Source: Aquimarina spinulae
Lineage (GTDB): Bacteria > Bacteroidota > Bacteroidia > Flavobacteriales > Flavobacteriaceae
Reading direction: 5' to 3'
Assembly: GCF_943373825.1 (NCBI RefSeq)
Contig: NZ_CALSBP010000003.1
Span: forward strand, 558,001 to 622,000
DNA length: 64,000 nucleotides
The position numbers and the translations under genes were made by a program. Position 1 is the first letter of the stretch; every line of letters begins with the position of its first letter. Below, piece by piece: positions 10,741 through 20,152 of the stretch. The notes below the pieces were generated by a model. It had not been told where the DNA came from and made no database searches. It saw nothing but the letters and a program-made list of their open reading frames with translations.

Positions 10741-11403
10741 ATGATCAAAGCTAATAATATTCATAAAAATTATGGAGACCTTCATGTTCTTAAAGGGGTA
10801 GATCTTCATATCAAACAAGGAGAAATTGTTTCTATTGTTGGTGCTTCTGGTGCAGGAAAAACGACATTGTTACAAATTTTGGGCACATTAGATCGTGTTA
10901 GCGAAAAAAAAGATTGTGAGTTATCGATTAATGAATCCAATATTAATACATTATCTCAGAAACAGCTTTCAAAATTTAGAAACGAACAACTTGGTTTTAT
11001 TTTTCAATTCCACCAGTTGTTACCAGAATTTACTGCTCTAGAAAATGTATGTATTCCTGCTTTCATAAAAAAAACTCCAAAAGCCAAGGTAGAAAAAAGA
11101 GCCAAAGAACTCTTAGATTTCTTAGGACTTTCTCATCGATATGATCATAAACCTAGTGAATTGTCGGGAGGAGAACAACAACGAGTTGCAGTGGCCAGAG
11201 CACTAATCAATAATCCAAAAGTGATTTTTGCTGATGAGCCATCTGGAAATTTGGATAGTGAAGCTGCAGAAAATTTACATCAATTATTTTTTAAACTTAG
11301 AGATGAATTTGGGCAAACCTTTGTTATTGTAACGCATAATCAAGAGTTAGCCGATATGGCTGATAGAAAGCTGGTTATGGTAGATGGTAAGATTGTAGGG
11401 TAA
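10741..11403 (+). CDS. ABC transporter ATP-binding protein, LolD-like
   Basis: 220 residues. Walker [11 protein letters not shown]-loop [14 protein letters not shown], signature [15 protein letters not shown] and Walker [15 protein letters not shown] are all intact, with the H-loop in [15 protein letters not shown]. The composition places it in the LolD/MacB-type group that powers lipoprotein release or efflux. No permease gene is adjacent, so the partner is encoded elsewhere. It ends just before a bidirectional terminator. Confidence 0.88.
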   Translation: MIKANNIHKNYGDLHVLKGVDLHIKQGEIVSIVGASGAGKTTLLQILGTLDRVSEKKDCELSINESNINTLSQKQLSKFRNEQLGFIFQFHQLLPEFTALENVCIPAFIKKTPKAKVEKRAKELLDFLGLSHRYDHKPSELSGGEQQRVAVARALINNPKVIFADEPSGNLDSEAAENLHQLFFKLRDEFGQTFVIVTHNQELADMADRKLVMVDGKIVG

Positions 11404-11470
11404 ATCCGGTGGCATATAACAGACCATATCTATACTATGAATATTATTTCAGGACGGGACAAAAAAAATA

Positions 11471-11502
11471 AAAAGGCTGCATAATTAATTATACAGCCTT
11501 TT
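11471..11502. terminator. Bidirectional terminator
   Basis: A 32-bp nearly perfect palindrome (AAAAGGCTGCATAATT and its complement) ends in T runs on both strands. It would stop the ABC gene from the left and the zinc-peptidase gene from the right. Confidence 0.8.
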
Positions 11503-11536
11503 CTTAATAAATTTCAAAGTTCTTAATAATTTTATA

Positions 11537-12370
11537 TTAGTATATATACTGGAGAGCGGCTACATCCCCACTACTAAAACGACCAGTAGCTCCAAATGCT
11601 CCACATGAAATCATGATTGATGATCTATCTACGCCTGTTGGAGTTCCTGGAATATGAATTGCACCATCTTGTCCTTGTCCTTCATTTTGACCATTATCAC
11701 ATGATCTAGCAAACCAGTCTGTATGACGTAAACCAATACAGTGTCCCATTTCGTGAGCAATTACATGTTTAGAATAAGTTACACCTCTACTACCTACATT
11801 AGGTCCGATTCTTGCCCACTTGTAAGGTCTTCCTCCTGAAGGAAATCCAGCTAATCCACCAGCACCTAGGTCTCCACGTACATAAACTACTATATCTGCT
11901 GCTCGATAATTAGTACCAAAACTAAGACTCATTCTAATCGTTAACCCTAAACTGTTATAGCTGTTTACCGCTTGCCTTAAACCTTGTTGTGCAGCTTGGT
12001 TTAATCCATTACCACCACCACCTGTGTATCCTAATACTGTGATTGTACGGGCAGAAACAAGATTTCTTGTTCTATATTGCTTCATTCCATTATCCAAAGA
12101 CTCTAAACTTGGCTGATCCGCAAGTCCAGCAACTGGTATCCCTAAATCTGTACCATTAACGAAGTAATCTTCACTACTTCCATCCAAATCTGTAACCGTT
12201 TTAACAGTCACATTATTTGTATTAACCCCCATGCTTTCTAACTTAAGAAGTTGTTCTTTTGTAGGAGTATTATTTATTTCATTTACTTCTGCAGCAACTT
12301 CTTCTTTTTGACAAGAAGTAATGCATCCTGCCACGATAGCGCTAAGCGCTAATAATTTGATAGTTTTCAT
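11537..12370 (-). CDS. Dual-action HEIGH-type zinc metallopeptidase lipoprotein, copy 1
   Basis: 277 residues. The N-terminus (SAIVAGCITSCQKEE) is a lipoprotein signal with the lipidated Cys about residue 20. The zinc site is HVIAHEMGHCIGLRHTDW, an extended HExxHxxGxxH motif with the third His, typical of metzincin-like M57 peptidases of Bacteroidetes. The pro-region (residues 25-95) is followed by TVLGYTGGGGNGL and the catalytic domain. It is the left copy of a tandem duplication with 13069-13911, which also includes the upstream leader. Substrate unknown; probably an extracellular protease. Confidence 0.85.
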   Translation of the reverse strand: MKTIKLLALSAIVAGCITSCQKEEVAAEVNEINNTPTKEQLLKLESMGVNTNNVTVKTVTDLDGSSEDYFVNGTDLGIPVAGLADQPSLESLDNGMKQYRTRNLVSARTITVLGYTGGGGNGLNQAAQQGLRQAVNSYNSLGLTIRMSLSFGTNYRAADIVVYVRGDLGAGGLAGFPSGGRPYKWARIGPNVGSRGVTYSKHVIAHEMGHCIGLRHTDWFARSCDNGQNEGQGQDGAIHIPGTPTGVDRSSIMISCGAFGATGRFSSGDVAALQYIY

Positions 12371-13005
12371 ATTATTAAGTTTGTTAATTTGTGTGAGTCA
12401 ACAAAAACCAAAAGGTTTTCTATCATCTCGATTAAAAAAATTAGGTATTAAGAACCTTGAAATCTTAATACTAGTTAGAGTATGTAATCTGTATTGTTCT
12501 AAATGAAGCTGTTTAAGCATATCGCTAAACAACAAAGTATAAACCGGATAGAGGCTAAAACGACCTCATATGAATCAAAATTTGGAAAGTTACTTTTTGA
12601 TTGTTCCTCAATAAGAATTTTTAAATCTCAACTTTTAGGTTTTCAAAATGGTCCCTAAGAATCCTAAAATTATATTTAAAAAAAATATTCCGGTTTATAA
12701 CTTTGTAGCAACCAAGAATTTAATCTATAGCTATCCTATAGACTATTGTTTATATTAGTAAAAACAAAACTGGAATACTGTTGAATAGTGTTTTCATAAG
12801 TTGAATGTTTGTGTAAATTAGTTGATGCTAAATTCCACAAAAAAAGAACTCAAATCAATAATTAGATGTCTTTAATCGTGATTTAAGACATCCTAAATCA
12901 CGATTAAAGACATTCGTAAAAAAGCATTAAACATAGTAAAAACAAGAGGTAGCAGAGTTTTGACTAATTACAATAAGCTTATGAAAAGGGGAAAAAATTA
13001 AGACA
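12371..13005. other. Long duplicated leader upstream of peptidase copy 1
   Basis: No gene is visible. Most of the stretch is similar to 13912-14459 upstream of copy 2, for example 'aacaacaaagtataaaccgga' blocks (12528-12548 region) and 'ctatcatctcgatt'. On the minus strand TATACTTTG near 12533-12543 resembles a -7 promoter element for the peptidase gene with an unusually long leader. A plus-strand TAACTTTG at 12698-12705 is also conserved in the second copy. A large hairpin sits at 12866-12913. Confidence 0.5.
12866..12913. repeat. Long perfect hairpin (20-bp stem, 8-nt loop)
   Basis: Bases 12866-12885 (ATGTCTTTAATCGTGATTTA) are the exact reverse complement of 12894-12913. No T run follows on either strand, so it is not a classical terminator. 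The equivalent place upstream of copy 2 (about 14390-14440) has only a degraded version. Confidence 0.85.
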
Positions 13006-13006
13006 C

Positions 13007-13029
13007 GAAAAGACTGCCTTTTCAGGCAG
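13007..13029 (-). terminator. Terminator of peptidase copy 2
   Basis: Read on the minus strand, CTGCCT-GAAA-AGGCAG is followed by TCTTTTC. It lies 40 bp after the stop of the 13069-13911 gene. Confidence 0.7.
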
Positions 13030-13068
13030 CCCCTTCTAAAAAAAATCAAAGTTCTTAATAACTTTATA

Positions 13069-13911
13069 TTAATACATGTACTCTAATGCAGTAACGTCAT
13101 TTCTATTTAGAGTCCCATTTTGAGGGTTTCCTTGTGCTGGGCAAGAAATCATTAAAGATGTGATATCAACACCTCTTGGAGTTCCAGGAATATGAATAGC
13201 TCCATCTGCACCTTGACCTTCATTTTGACCATTACATACTCTACGCTGCCAATCTGTATGACGTAATCCTATACAGTGTCCCATTTCATGAGCAATAACA
13301 TGTTGAGTATACGCAACTCCTCTGTTTTTAACACTAGGCCCGATTCTTGCCCACTTGTATGGTCTTCCACCAGAAGGAAATCCCGCTAATCCGCCAGCTC
13401 CCAAATCACTTCTTACATACACTACTAAATCAGCAGCCTGATAATTGGTACCAAAAGTAAGTCTCATGTTAAGAGAAGTATTTAAACTATTGTATCTATT
13501 TACAGCTCTCTGTAATGCCTGTCTTCCAGTATTTGACAGTCCATTACCACCACCACCTGTATAACCTAATACATTAATTGTACGGTTATTACTAGAAACA
13601 AGGTTTCTTGTTCTATACTGCTTCATTCCGTTATCCATAACCCCTAAGCTTGGCTGATCTGCAAGTCCAGCAACTGGTATCCCTAGATCCGTTCCATTAA
13701 CGAAGTAGTCTGCACTACTCCCATCTAGGTCGGTTACCGCTTTTACAGATACATCTTCTGTATTAACTCCCATACTTTCTAACTTAAGAAGTTGTTCTTT
13801 TGTAGGAGTATTATTTATTTCATTTACTTCTGAAGCAACTTCTTCTTTTTGGCAAGAAGTAATGCATCCTGCCACTATAGCGCTAAGCGCTAATAATTTA
13901 ATAGTTTTCAT
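13069..13911 (-). CDS. Dual-action HEIGH-type zinc metallopeptidase lipoprotein, copy 2
   Basis: 280 residues, closely similar to the gene at 11537-12370 over the whole length (same lipoprotein signal SCQKEE, same HVIAHEMGHCIGLRHTDW zinc site). Differences cluster in the middle of the catalytic domain (LNTSLNMRLTFGTNYQAADLV) and at the C-terminus (CPAQGNPQNGTLNRNDV), suggesting divergence in substrate contacts after duplication. A terminator lies downstream at 13007 and a long conserved leader upstream. Confidence 0.85.
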   Translation of the reverse strand: MKTIKLLALSAIVAGCITSCQKEEVASEVNEINNTPTKEQLLKLESMGVNTEDVSVKAVTDLDGSSADYFVNGTDLGIPVAGLADQPSLGVMDNGMKQYRTRNLVSSNNRTINVLGYTGGGGNGLSNTGRQALQRAVNRYNSLNTSLNMRLTFGTNYQAADLVVYVRSDLGAGGLAGFPSGGRPYKWARIGPSVKNRGVAYTQHVIAHEMGHCIGLRHTDWQRRVCNGQNEGQGADGAIHIPGTPRGVDITSLMISCPAQGNPQNGTLNRNDVTALEYMY

Positions 13912-14459
13912 ATTTTAAGTTTGTTAATTTGTGTGAGTAATAAAAACCTAAAGGTTTTCTATCATCTCGATTAAAAAAAATAGATATTAAGAACTTTGAA
14001 ACCTTAATACAATTAAGAATACGTAATCTATATTGTTCTAAATAGGGCTATTTAAGCTATAGCCAAACAACAAAGTATAAACCGGATCGAGGCTAAAAAG
14101 ACCTCATATGAATCAAAATTTGAAAAGCATTTTGATTGTCACTCACTCAATAAGAAATTTTAAATCTCAACTTTCAGGCTTTCAAAATGGTCACTAAGAA
14201 TCCTAAAATTATATTTAAAAAAATTCCGGTTTATAGCTTTGTAGAAATCAATAATATAACCTGCTAGTTATCTTGATATTTTTTTGCTAAAAACAAGAAT
14301 TGGAATAGTGCTGGATAATGTTTTCATAAGTCGATTGTTTGTGTAAAATTAGTTGATGCTAAATTCTACAAAAAAAACGCACCAACCAACAAACAGGTGT
14401 CCCCTAACATGATATAGGATGTCTTAAATCATAATAAGAAACATGTAAAAACAAGATAA
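13912..14459. other. Long duplicated leader upstream of peptidase copy 2
   Basis: No gene is visible. The stretch is the second copy of the 12371-12960 leader, with the same blocks in the same order. It includes a plus-strand TAGCTTTG (14234-14241) matching the -7-like motif of copy 1. It separates the peptidase gene from the AraC-type regulator gene. Confidence 0.5.
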
Positions 14460-15518
14460 TCAACCATCTACATTTTTCGCATATGATGAAGGAGAGACTC
14501 CAACAATATCTTTGAAATTTTTGTAAAAAGATGCTCTAGAATTAAAACCAACTTCGTTAGCTATTGCAGAAATGCTAAATTTTTTATGTCTATCCATAGA
14601 CAAAAGTTGTTTAAATTCCTCTATTCTATAATAATTGATATAATTATTGAAATTTTTATGCTCTATTTTATTAATCGCTTTAGAGATCAGCCTTTCTGGC
14701 AACTTTACCTCTTTGGCAAATGTTTTTAGAGTAATTGAAGGATTTAAATACGCTTTGGTTTCCATCATATATTCTTCAATAATCTTTACAATGTTTTCTA
14801 ATTCTGCCTTAGTTTCTTTTTCTTCTACTTTGGGGGAAATCATATTTATAATATTAATCTGTACCAGACTCGCAATGGTAACATAATAGAGAGAAAGTAG
14901 AAGAATAGTATTCATCAAATATTGATAAGACTTTTCACTAATAAACAAGTTTAATGAGTTCCCCGAAAGATTAAACAGGATACAGATAATACAAAAAACA
15001 GTTAACCAATTTAATGATTTGTTTTTGGTCACTTCATAATAATAAGGTAACCGTTTCCTATGCTTATTATTAATTTTAATAATCATAACAGACATCGTTA
15101 CGATATAGATAGCACCAACAATGTTCATTATTTTACCAAAATGCATTTCTTTTAAAGTGGTATGTATTTCTGGGTTTTGCAACACTAAAAGAAAAAATAC
15201 TGATAAAAACAAAAACTCAAAGATTGCAGGAATATAGTAATAGAATTTTCGCTTTATATAAATTCCCGCCGTTTCTACTGCGTAGAAAAATAAAAAACTC
15301 ATACTTAACAAATTGAATCGAAACGGATGATAATAAATAGCTGGATGCTTAACATATTTAAAAACAAAATACATTGTCATCTCAACACATAAAGTAACAA
15401 AAAACAAGCCCAGATATCTATTAATATGTACTTTTTTAGATCGGTAAAAAAGAAGAATAATAGTAATAACTAACGTTTGTAAGCCACTTATTAAAAATAA
15501 ATAATCTATAATTTTCAT
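14460..15518 (-). CDS. Membrane-bound AraC-family transcriptional regulator
   Basis: 352 residues from the ATG at 15518; an in-frame start ten codons upstream (15548) is less likely because it precedes a charged residue run and the hydrophobic helix begins right after MKIIDYLF. Six or seven transmembrane helices fill residues 1-225. The C-terminal 110 residues are an AraC helix-turn-helix pair, ending GFNSRASFYKNFKDIVGVSPSSY. Such proteins sense a signal in or outside the membrane and regulate nearby genes. The neighbouring peptidase genes are an obvious candidate target, though this is inference. Confidence 0.85.
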   Translation of the reverse strand: MKIIDYLFLISGLQTLVITIILLFYRSKKVHINRYLGLFFVTLCVEMTMYFVFKYVKHPAIYYHPFRFNLLSMSFLFFYAVETAGIYIKRKFYYYIPAIFEFLFLSVFFLLVLQNPEIHTTLKEMHFGKIMNIVGAIYIVTMSVMIIKINNKHRKRLPYYYEVTKNKSLNWLTVFCIICILFNLSGNSLNLFISEKSYQYLMNTILLLSLYYVTIASLVQINIINMISPKVEEKETKAELENIVKIIEEYMMETKAYLNPSITLKTFAKEVKLPERLISKAINKIEHKNFNNYINYYRIEEFKQLLSMDRHKKFSISAIANEVGFNSRASFYKNFKDIVGVSPSSYAKNVDG

Positions 15519-15773
15519 CTCAAAAATCTTTAAATAACAAAAAACCACTGACTGTTATTAATATAGATCAATAGAAATGCCTATATGTCCTGTAACATAA
15601 TAAAAACTATCTTGTTAATGGTATTAAAATAGATAAACTTTTTAACACATAAATTTATTGTACATAAAACTCAAATCTGTGTTTTATTTAACCTTTTTCT
15701 TAAATATTAATAGATATTCATTAAAATTATCATCTTTGTTGATGATAAAACAATAAAATGATAATATATCCTC

Positions 15774-16547
15774 GTGAAGAAATTTAACCAAATCGAACTC
15801 AAAGATTTTCTGGATGAAAAGGTATTTTACTACGAACGACCAAAATTTATTGAAACAGATCCGATACAGATTCCTCATTTATATACCGGAAAAGAAGATA
15901 TTGAAATCTCAGGATTTCTTACTGCCACTATTTCCTGGGGGAATCGAAAAAGCATCTTAACCAATTCTCACAAATTAATGTCACTTTTGGGAAATAGCCC
16001 ATATGATTTTATAATGAATCATACCGAGATAAATCTTCAAGATTTTAATGGTTTTGTACATAGAACTTTTAATAGTACCGATCTCTCCTACTTCATCACA
16101 GCACTACGGCATATATATACTAAATATGATGATATGGAAGCTTTTTTTAAATTGTATAAAGAAGAAGACAACTTTCAAACCGCAATTCATAACTTTAAAA
16201 AAGAATTCTTTTCCTTACCGCATCCGATTAGAACAGAAAAACATGTTAGTGACCCTCATAAAAACTCTGCTGCCAAACGAATCAATATGTTTCTACGGTG
16301 GATGGTAAGGGATGCTTCTGCCGGAGTTGATTTAGGTATTTGGCGTAACCTCTCCCCTGCTCAATTATCATGCCCCTTAGACGTACACTCGGGAAATGTT
16401 GCTCGTAAATTGGGATTGCTTACGCGCAAACAAAATGATGGAAAAGCATTGTTAGAGCTTGATACAAAACTGAGGAACTTAGATCCCACAGACCCAGTTA
16501 AGTATGATTACGCATTATTTGGACTTGGAGTTTTTGAAAAATTTTAA
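15774..16547 (+). CDS. TIGR02757/DUF2400 family protein
   Basis: 257 residues starting at GTG 15774; an in-frame TAA twelve bases upstream excludes a longer version. The sequence LKDFLDEKVFYYERPKFIETDPIQIPH, GFLTATISWGNRKSI and the C-terminal LDVHSGNVARKLGLL are characteristic of the DUF2400 family, helical proteins reminiscent of HhH DNA glycosylases (the 'LDVH' helix). Function not established. Cytoplasmic and monocistronic. Confidence 0.85.
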   Translation: MKKFNQIELKDFLDEKVFYYERPKFIETDPIQIPHLYTGKEDIEISGFLTATISWGNRKSILTNSHKLMSLLGNSPYDFIMNHTEINLQDFNGFVHRTFNSTDLSYFITALRHIYTKYDDMEAFFKLYKEEDNFQTAIHNFKKEFFSLPHPIRTEKHVSDPHKNSAAKRINMFLRWMVRDASAGVDLGIWRNLSPAQLSCPLDVHSGNVARKLGLLTRKQNDGKALLELDTKLRNLDPTDPVKYDYALFGLGVFEKF

Positions 16548-16658
16548 GTTTAGAACCATTCTAAAGAGTAATCTTAACTTTACATTCTAAACATTTAGAT
16601 GATATTTCTTTAATAAACATAAAACATCTTCATAAAGTTATTGAGGTATGCCTTAGGC

Positions 16659-16666
16659 TAAATTTG
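16659..16666 (+). promoter_or_regulatory. Promoter -7 element TAAATTTG
   Basis: An exact match to the Bacteroidetes TAnnTTTG consensus 24 bp before the ATG at 16690. It supports that ATG over the GTG at 16666. Confidence 0.6.
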
Positions 16667-16689
16667 TGGAAACAAAAATCCACACAATC

Positions 16690-18159
16690 ATGAAAAATCA
16701 TCTTATTATTGCCTCTCTAGGTGCTGCATTACTATTGGCTTCTTGCAACCTAGACGATTACACAGGAGGTCCTATTAAACCACCAACAGGAAAAATCGAA
16801 CTGAAAAATCATTCTATCTCTCCTGTTTTATTAGAAAAGACTTCTGAATTTTCTGATATAGAAATATACAATCTACTTTCATCTGAAGACACCTATATTC
16901 CTGATTTCACCTACGGTTCTATGGCTGATGGTGCAGGATTACTTCGTAATAAAAACGGAACATTTACTTTAATTAATAATATAGAAGCTGATTATTCTAT
17001 TGCCAGAATCACATTAGACGAAACTTTTAAACCAATTAAAGGAGAACATATCCTTAATGCTGTGGCTACAGCAAATACTGCCCAGTGTTCTGGTTCACTA
17101 ATTACTCCATCCATACATGGTTTCGGCCCTTTATATCTTTCTGGTGGTGAATGGGGAGGAAATTCTAAAGGTGTTTTTGCAACGAACCCATATAAGAATG
17201 TATCAGAAGCTTCTGCTCCAAGAATGTTGACTGCACTAGGGCAATGGTCTACCGAGAATGCAGTAGCGCTAAGCAGACGCGCATACCCAGGTAAAACTGT
17301 CGTTTTCATTGGTGATGATAATAGTAATAACGAAGTTCCTTCGGGGCAATTAGGAATGTATGTTGGCAGACAAGGTGATCTTGAAAGAGGTAAATTATAC
17401 GGATTGAAAGTAACCTCTCCAGAAGTAACCTACGAAGTAGATATGAAAGAAGGAGTTTCTTATGATATGGAGTTTGTAGAATTAACCGAAAAAGATATTG
17501 ATTTATTAGATGCTGAAGCCAAAGAAAAAGGAGTAATGGGATTTTCTAGATTAGAAGATATAGATTGGAGAAGAGGGCGTAGCAGAAAGAATAACCAAGA
17601 AGTATACTTTGCTGTAACAGGAAGAGATAAACCTGGATTAATAGGAAAAGGAACACGTTCTGGAAGAATTTACAAAGTAGAACTAAATAATAGAAATCCA
17701 TATGGTCCTGGTAAAATAACTTGTGTATTAGATGGTGACAAAATTGGTGGTACCGCCGAAGCTTTTCACAGTCCTGATAATATTTTGGTAACCAAAAATT
17801 ACGCTTACATACAAGAAGATCCAAATGGGATTCAAGATTTTAAACCTGCTGCAAATCATTATTCGAGATTGTATCAATACAATTTAAACACCAGAGAATT
17901 AAAAGTAGTATTAGAATGTGATCAGCCTAAAGCAGCAGCATCTGGATACGGTAGTTTAAATAAGATATGGGAAATAACAGGTATGATTGATATATCAGAC
18001 GTTATCGGTGTTGATGAAACTTTTCTTATGATTACTCAAAATCATGGATGGGAAAGAGCAGACGGAACACCTTTTACCGATCCTACAGCAAACCCTGATG
18101 TAGCAAATAGTCGTAAAGAAGGTAGTATGCTTTATGTAATTAAAGGTTTAGAACGATAA
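16690..18159 (+). CDS. PhoX-like (DUF839) lipoprotein
   Basis: 489 residues from ATG 16690. The lipoprotein signal ends ALLLASCN. The body has features of the PhoX/DUF839 beta-propeller family: FSRLEDIDW and YFAVTGRDKPG in the middle, and HSPDNILVTKNYAYIQEDPNG, comparable to the 'SPDN...IQEDG' block of PhoX phosphatases. PhoX enzymes are Fe/Ca phosphomonoesterases; whether this divergent protein keeps all metal ligands is not verified. A di-haem peroxidase gene starts 4 bp after the stop, so they form an operon. Periplasmic or surface location is expected. Confidence 0.7.
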   Translation: MKNHLIIASLGAALLLASCNLDDYTGGPIKPPTGKIELKNHSISPVLLEKTSEFSDIEIYNLLSSEDTYIPDFTYGSMADGAGLLRNKNGTFTLINNIEADYSIARITLDETFKPIKGEHILNAVATANTAQCSGSLITPSIHGFGPLYLSGGEWGGNSKGVFATNPYKNVSEASAPRMLTALGQWSTENAVALSRRAYPGKTVVFIGDDNSNNEVPSGQLGMYVGRQGDLERGKLYGLKVTSPEVTYEVDMKEGVSYDMEFVELTEKDIDLLDAEAKEKGVMGFSRLEDIDWRRGRSRKNNQEVYFAVTGRDKPGLIGKGTRSGRIYKVELNNRNPYGPGKITCVLDGDKIGGTAEAFHSPDNILVTKNYAYIQEDPNGIQDFKPAANHYSRLYQYNLNTRELKVVLECDQPKAAASGYGSLNKIWEITGMIDISDVIGVDETFLMITQNHGWERADGTPFTDPTANPDVANSRKEGSMLYVIKGLER

Positions 18160-18163
18160 ACAT

Positions 18164-19966
18164 ATGGTTTTATTTAAATACAACAAAGAGGCTTATTTTG
18201 TGATAAGCCTCTTTATCATATTCGGTTTTTTTTCTTCTTGTTCAGAAAAGAAAGAAGTAAAAACAGAAAAAGCACCATTCAATATCCAAATGAAAGAACA
18301 ATTCATAACCGATATCACAATGGCAATTAATCACCTGGACAGCGCTAAAACTGATACGAGTAATGTCAAAAAGCATTTTCTTCAATCCAGGAAGTATTTC
18401 AAAAAAACCGAACCCATTTTGGCTTCTCTGGATATTGAAAACTATGGTTTCTTAAACCAACCTAATATTTTAAAGGTTGAAGAAGATGACTTTACTGATA
18501 TAAAAACTAAACAACCAAGTGGATATCAAGTTCTCGAAGAAGAGATTTTTACAGAAGAAATGAATGCTGCACTTGTGAACAAACATTTGAACCTGGTATC
18601 AAATAGATTAAAATTAATTAAGAAAAACACCAGTTTTAATCATCTAAAGACATATCATTTTTTGTGGCTATTTAGAAAATCAATAGTTCAAATAGCACTT
18701 ACAGGAATAACAGGTTTTGATTCTCCTGTCTTAGAAAACTCTTTAGAAGAGTCTAAAATAGTATACCAAAGTTTAAAGACCTATTTATCTATCTTTAAAA
18801 ATGAATTTAACGACGTAGCACTTTTAAAAAAATGGAATTACGAAATAGATGCATCAATTAAAGATCTAAATGCTGATTTTAATACGTTTAACCGATATGA
18901 TTTCATTAAAAATCATACGCATAAACAATTAAAATTATGGAATCAGGTCGTAGATGATTGGCATGTGAGCTTTCCTTTTGAGTTAGCAATAAAAAATGAT
19001 GCTACTTCTCTTTTTTCTAAGGATACTTATAATCACACCTATTTTGCAGATAGAAATTCTGGAGAAATGACTTCAGAAAAAATAGCATTGGGGAAAAAGT
19101 TATTTTACGATACTAACTTATCTTCGAATAAAAAAATTAGTTGTGCAACCTGCCATCATCCAGATAAAGCATTTACAGATGGGTTGAAAATTGGAGCAAA
19201 AGTTACACGTAATACTCCTACATTATTTTATGCTGGTCTGCAAAAGGCATTTTTCTATGATAAAAGAGCCGGTAGTTTAGAAGGTCAGATCATTGCTGTG
19301 ATAGAAAATAAAAATGAATTTCATACAGATTTAGAAACGCTGAGACAAGTTGTTACACAAGATAGTACATACACAAAAAGTTTTGCCGAAGTTTTTGAAA
19401 ACCAAAAGATTGGTAATGCAGAAATTAGGAATGCTATAGCCAGTTATATAAGAAGTTTAGCACCTTTTAACTCTAAATTTGATAGAAACATAAACACTCT
19501 GGAGAATACGCTTACTCAAAATGAAATTAATGGTTTTAATCTTTTTAATGGTAAAGCCAAATGTGCTACATGTCATTTTGCTCCTGTTTTTAATGGTACT
19601 GTACCTCCTAACTATAAAGAATCAGAAATCGAATTGATCGGAGTTCCAGAACAAAATGACACTATTAATGCTACTATTAGTGCAGATTTAGGGAGGTATT
19701 ATGTGTATAAAACCCCCGAAAGGAAACATTTTTTTAAGACTCCCACGGTTAGAAATGCCGGGAAAACTGCTCCTTATATGCATAATGGAGTATATACTAC
19801 TCTAGAAGGTGTTATGGATTTTTATAACCGTGGAGGCGGTATTGGTATAGGTATCCAGAATGAATATCAAACCTTACCTCCCGACCCGTTACATCTCACT
19901 AATCAGGAAATAGAGGATATTATTTCGTTTATACATACATTAGAAGATGATATTAAAACCTATTAA
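18164..19966 (+). CDS. Di-haem cytochrome c peroxidase (MauG/CcpA family) lipoprotein
   Basis: 600 residues with a lipoprotein signal (FGFFSSCSEKKE). Two haem c motifs are visible: CATCHH at about residue 326 and CATCHF at about 466, with the C-terminal KTPTVRNAGKTAPYMHNGVYTTLEGVMDFYNRGGG typical of bacterial cytochrome c peroxidases. The first 290 residues form a helical extension that resembles the imelysin-like N-terminal part seen in some Bacteroidetes peroxidases (tentative). It follows the PhoX-like gene after 4 bp; the pair may work together on a periplasmic redox or metal-dependent task. Confidence 0.88.
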   Translation: MVLFKYNKEAYFVISLFIIFGFFSSCSEKKEVKTEKAPFNIQMKEQFITDITMAINHLDSAKTDTSNVKKHFLQSRKYFKKTEPILASLDIENYGFLNQPNILKVEEDDFTDIKTKQPSGYQVLEEEIFTEEMNAALVNKHLNLVSNRLKLIKKNTSFNHLKTYHFLWLFRKSIVQIALTGITGFDSPVLENSLEESKIVYQSLKTYLSIFKNEFNDVALLKKWNYEIDASIKDLNADFNTFNRYDFIKNHTHKQLKLWNQVVDDWHVSFPFELAIKNDATSLFSKDTYNHTYFADRNSGEMTSEKIALGKKLFYDTNLSSNKKISCATCHHPDKAFTDGLKIGAKVTRNTPTLFYAGLQKAFFYDKRAGSLEGQIIAVIENKNEFHTDLETLRQVVTQDSTYTKSFAEVFENQKIGNAEIRNAIASYIRSLAPFNSKFDRNINTLENTLTQNEINGFNLFNGKAKCATCHFAPVFNGTVPPNYKESEIELIGVPEQNDTINATISADLGRYYVYKTPERKHFFKTPTVRNAGKTAPYMHNGVYTTLEGVMDFYNRGGGIGIGIQNEYQTLPPDPLHLTNQEIEDIISFIHTLEDDIKTY

Positions 19967-20152
19967 AAAAGAATTTGATTGCTATTAACCCGCTCATCAA
20001 TTGGGGTATAGATGGTCGCATATCTTTTTTGAATCATATTACGGTTATCACGTAAAATTGTTATGTGATGCTAATTAATTCGTAATATCTGGGTTATTTT
20101 TGTTAATTTTATTAGGAATTGATTCTTATATAAATCAATTCTTTGTAAGAGG

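Noticed and set aside
12321..12506. Plus-strand frame opposite the peptidase start
   Set aside because: It is antisense to the signal peptide and leader, with no family features or ribosome site.
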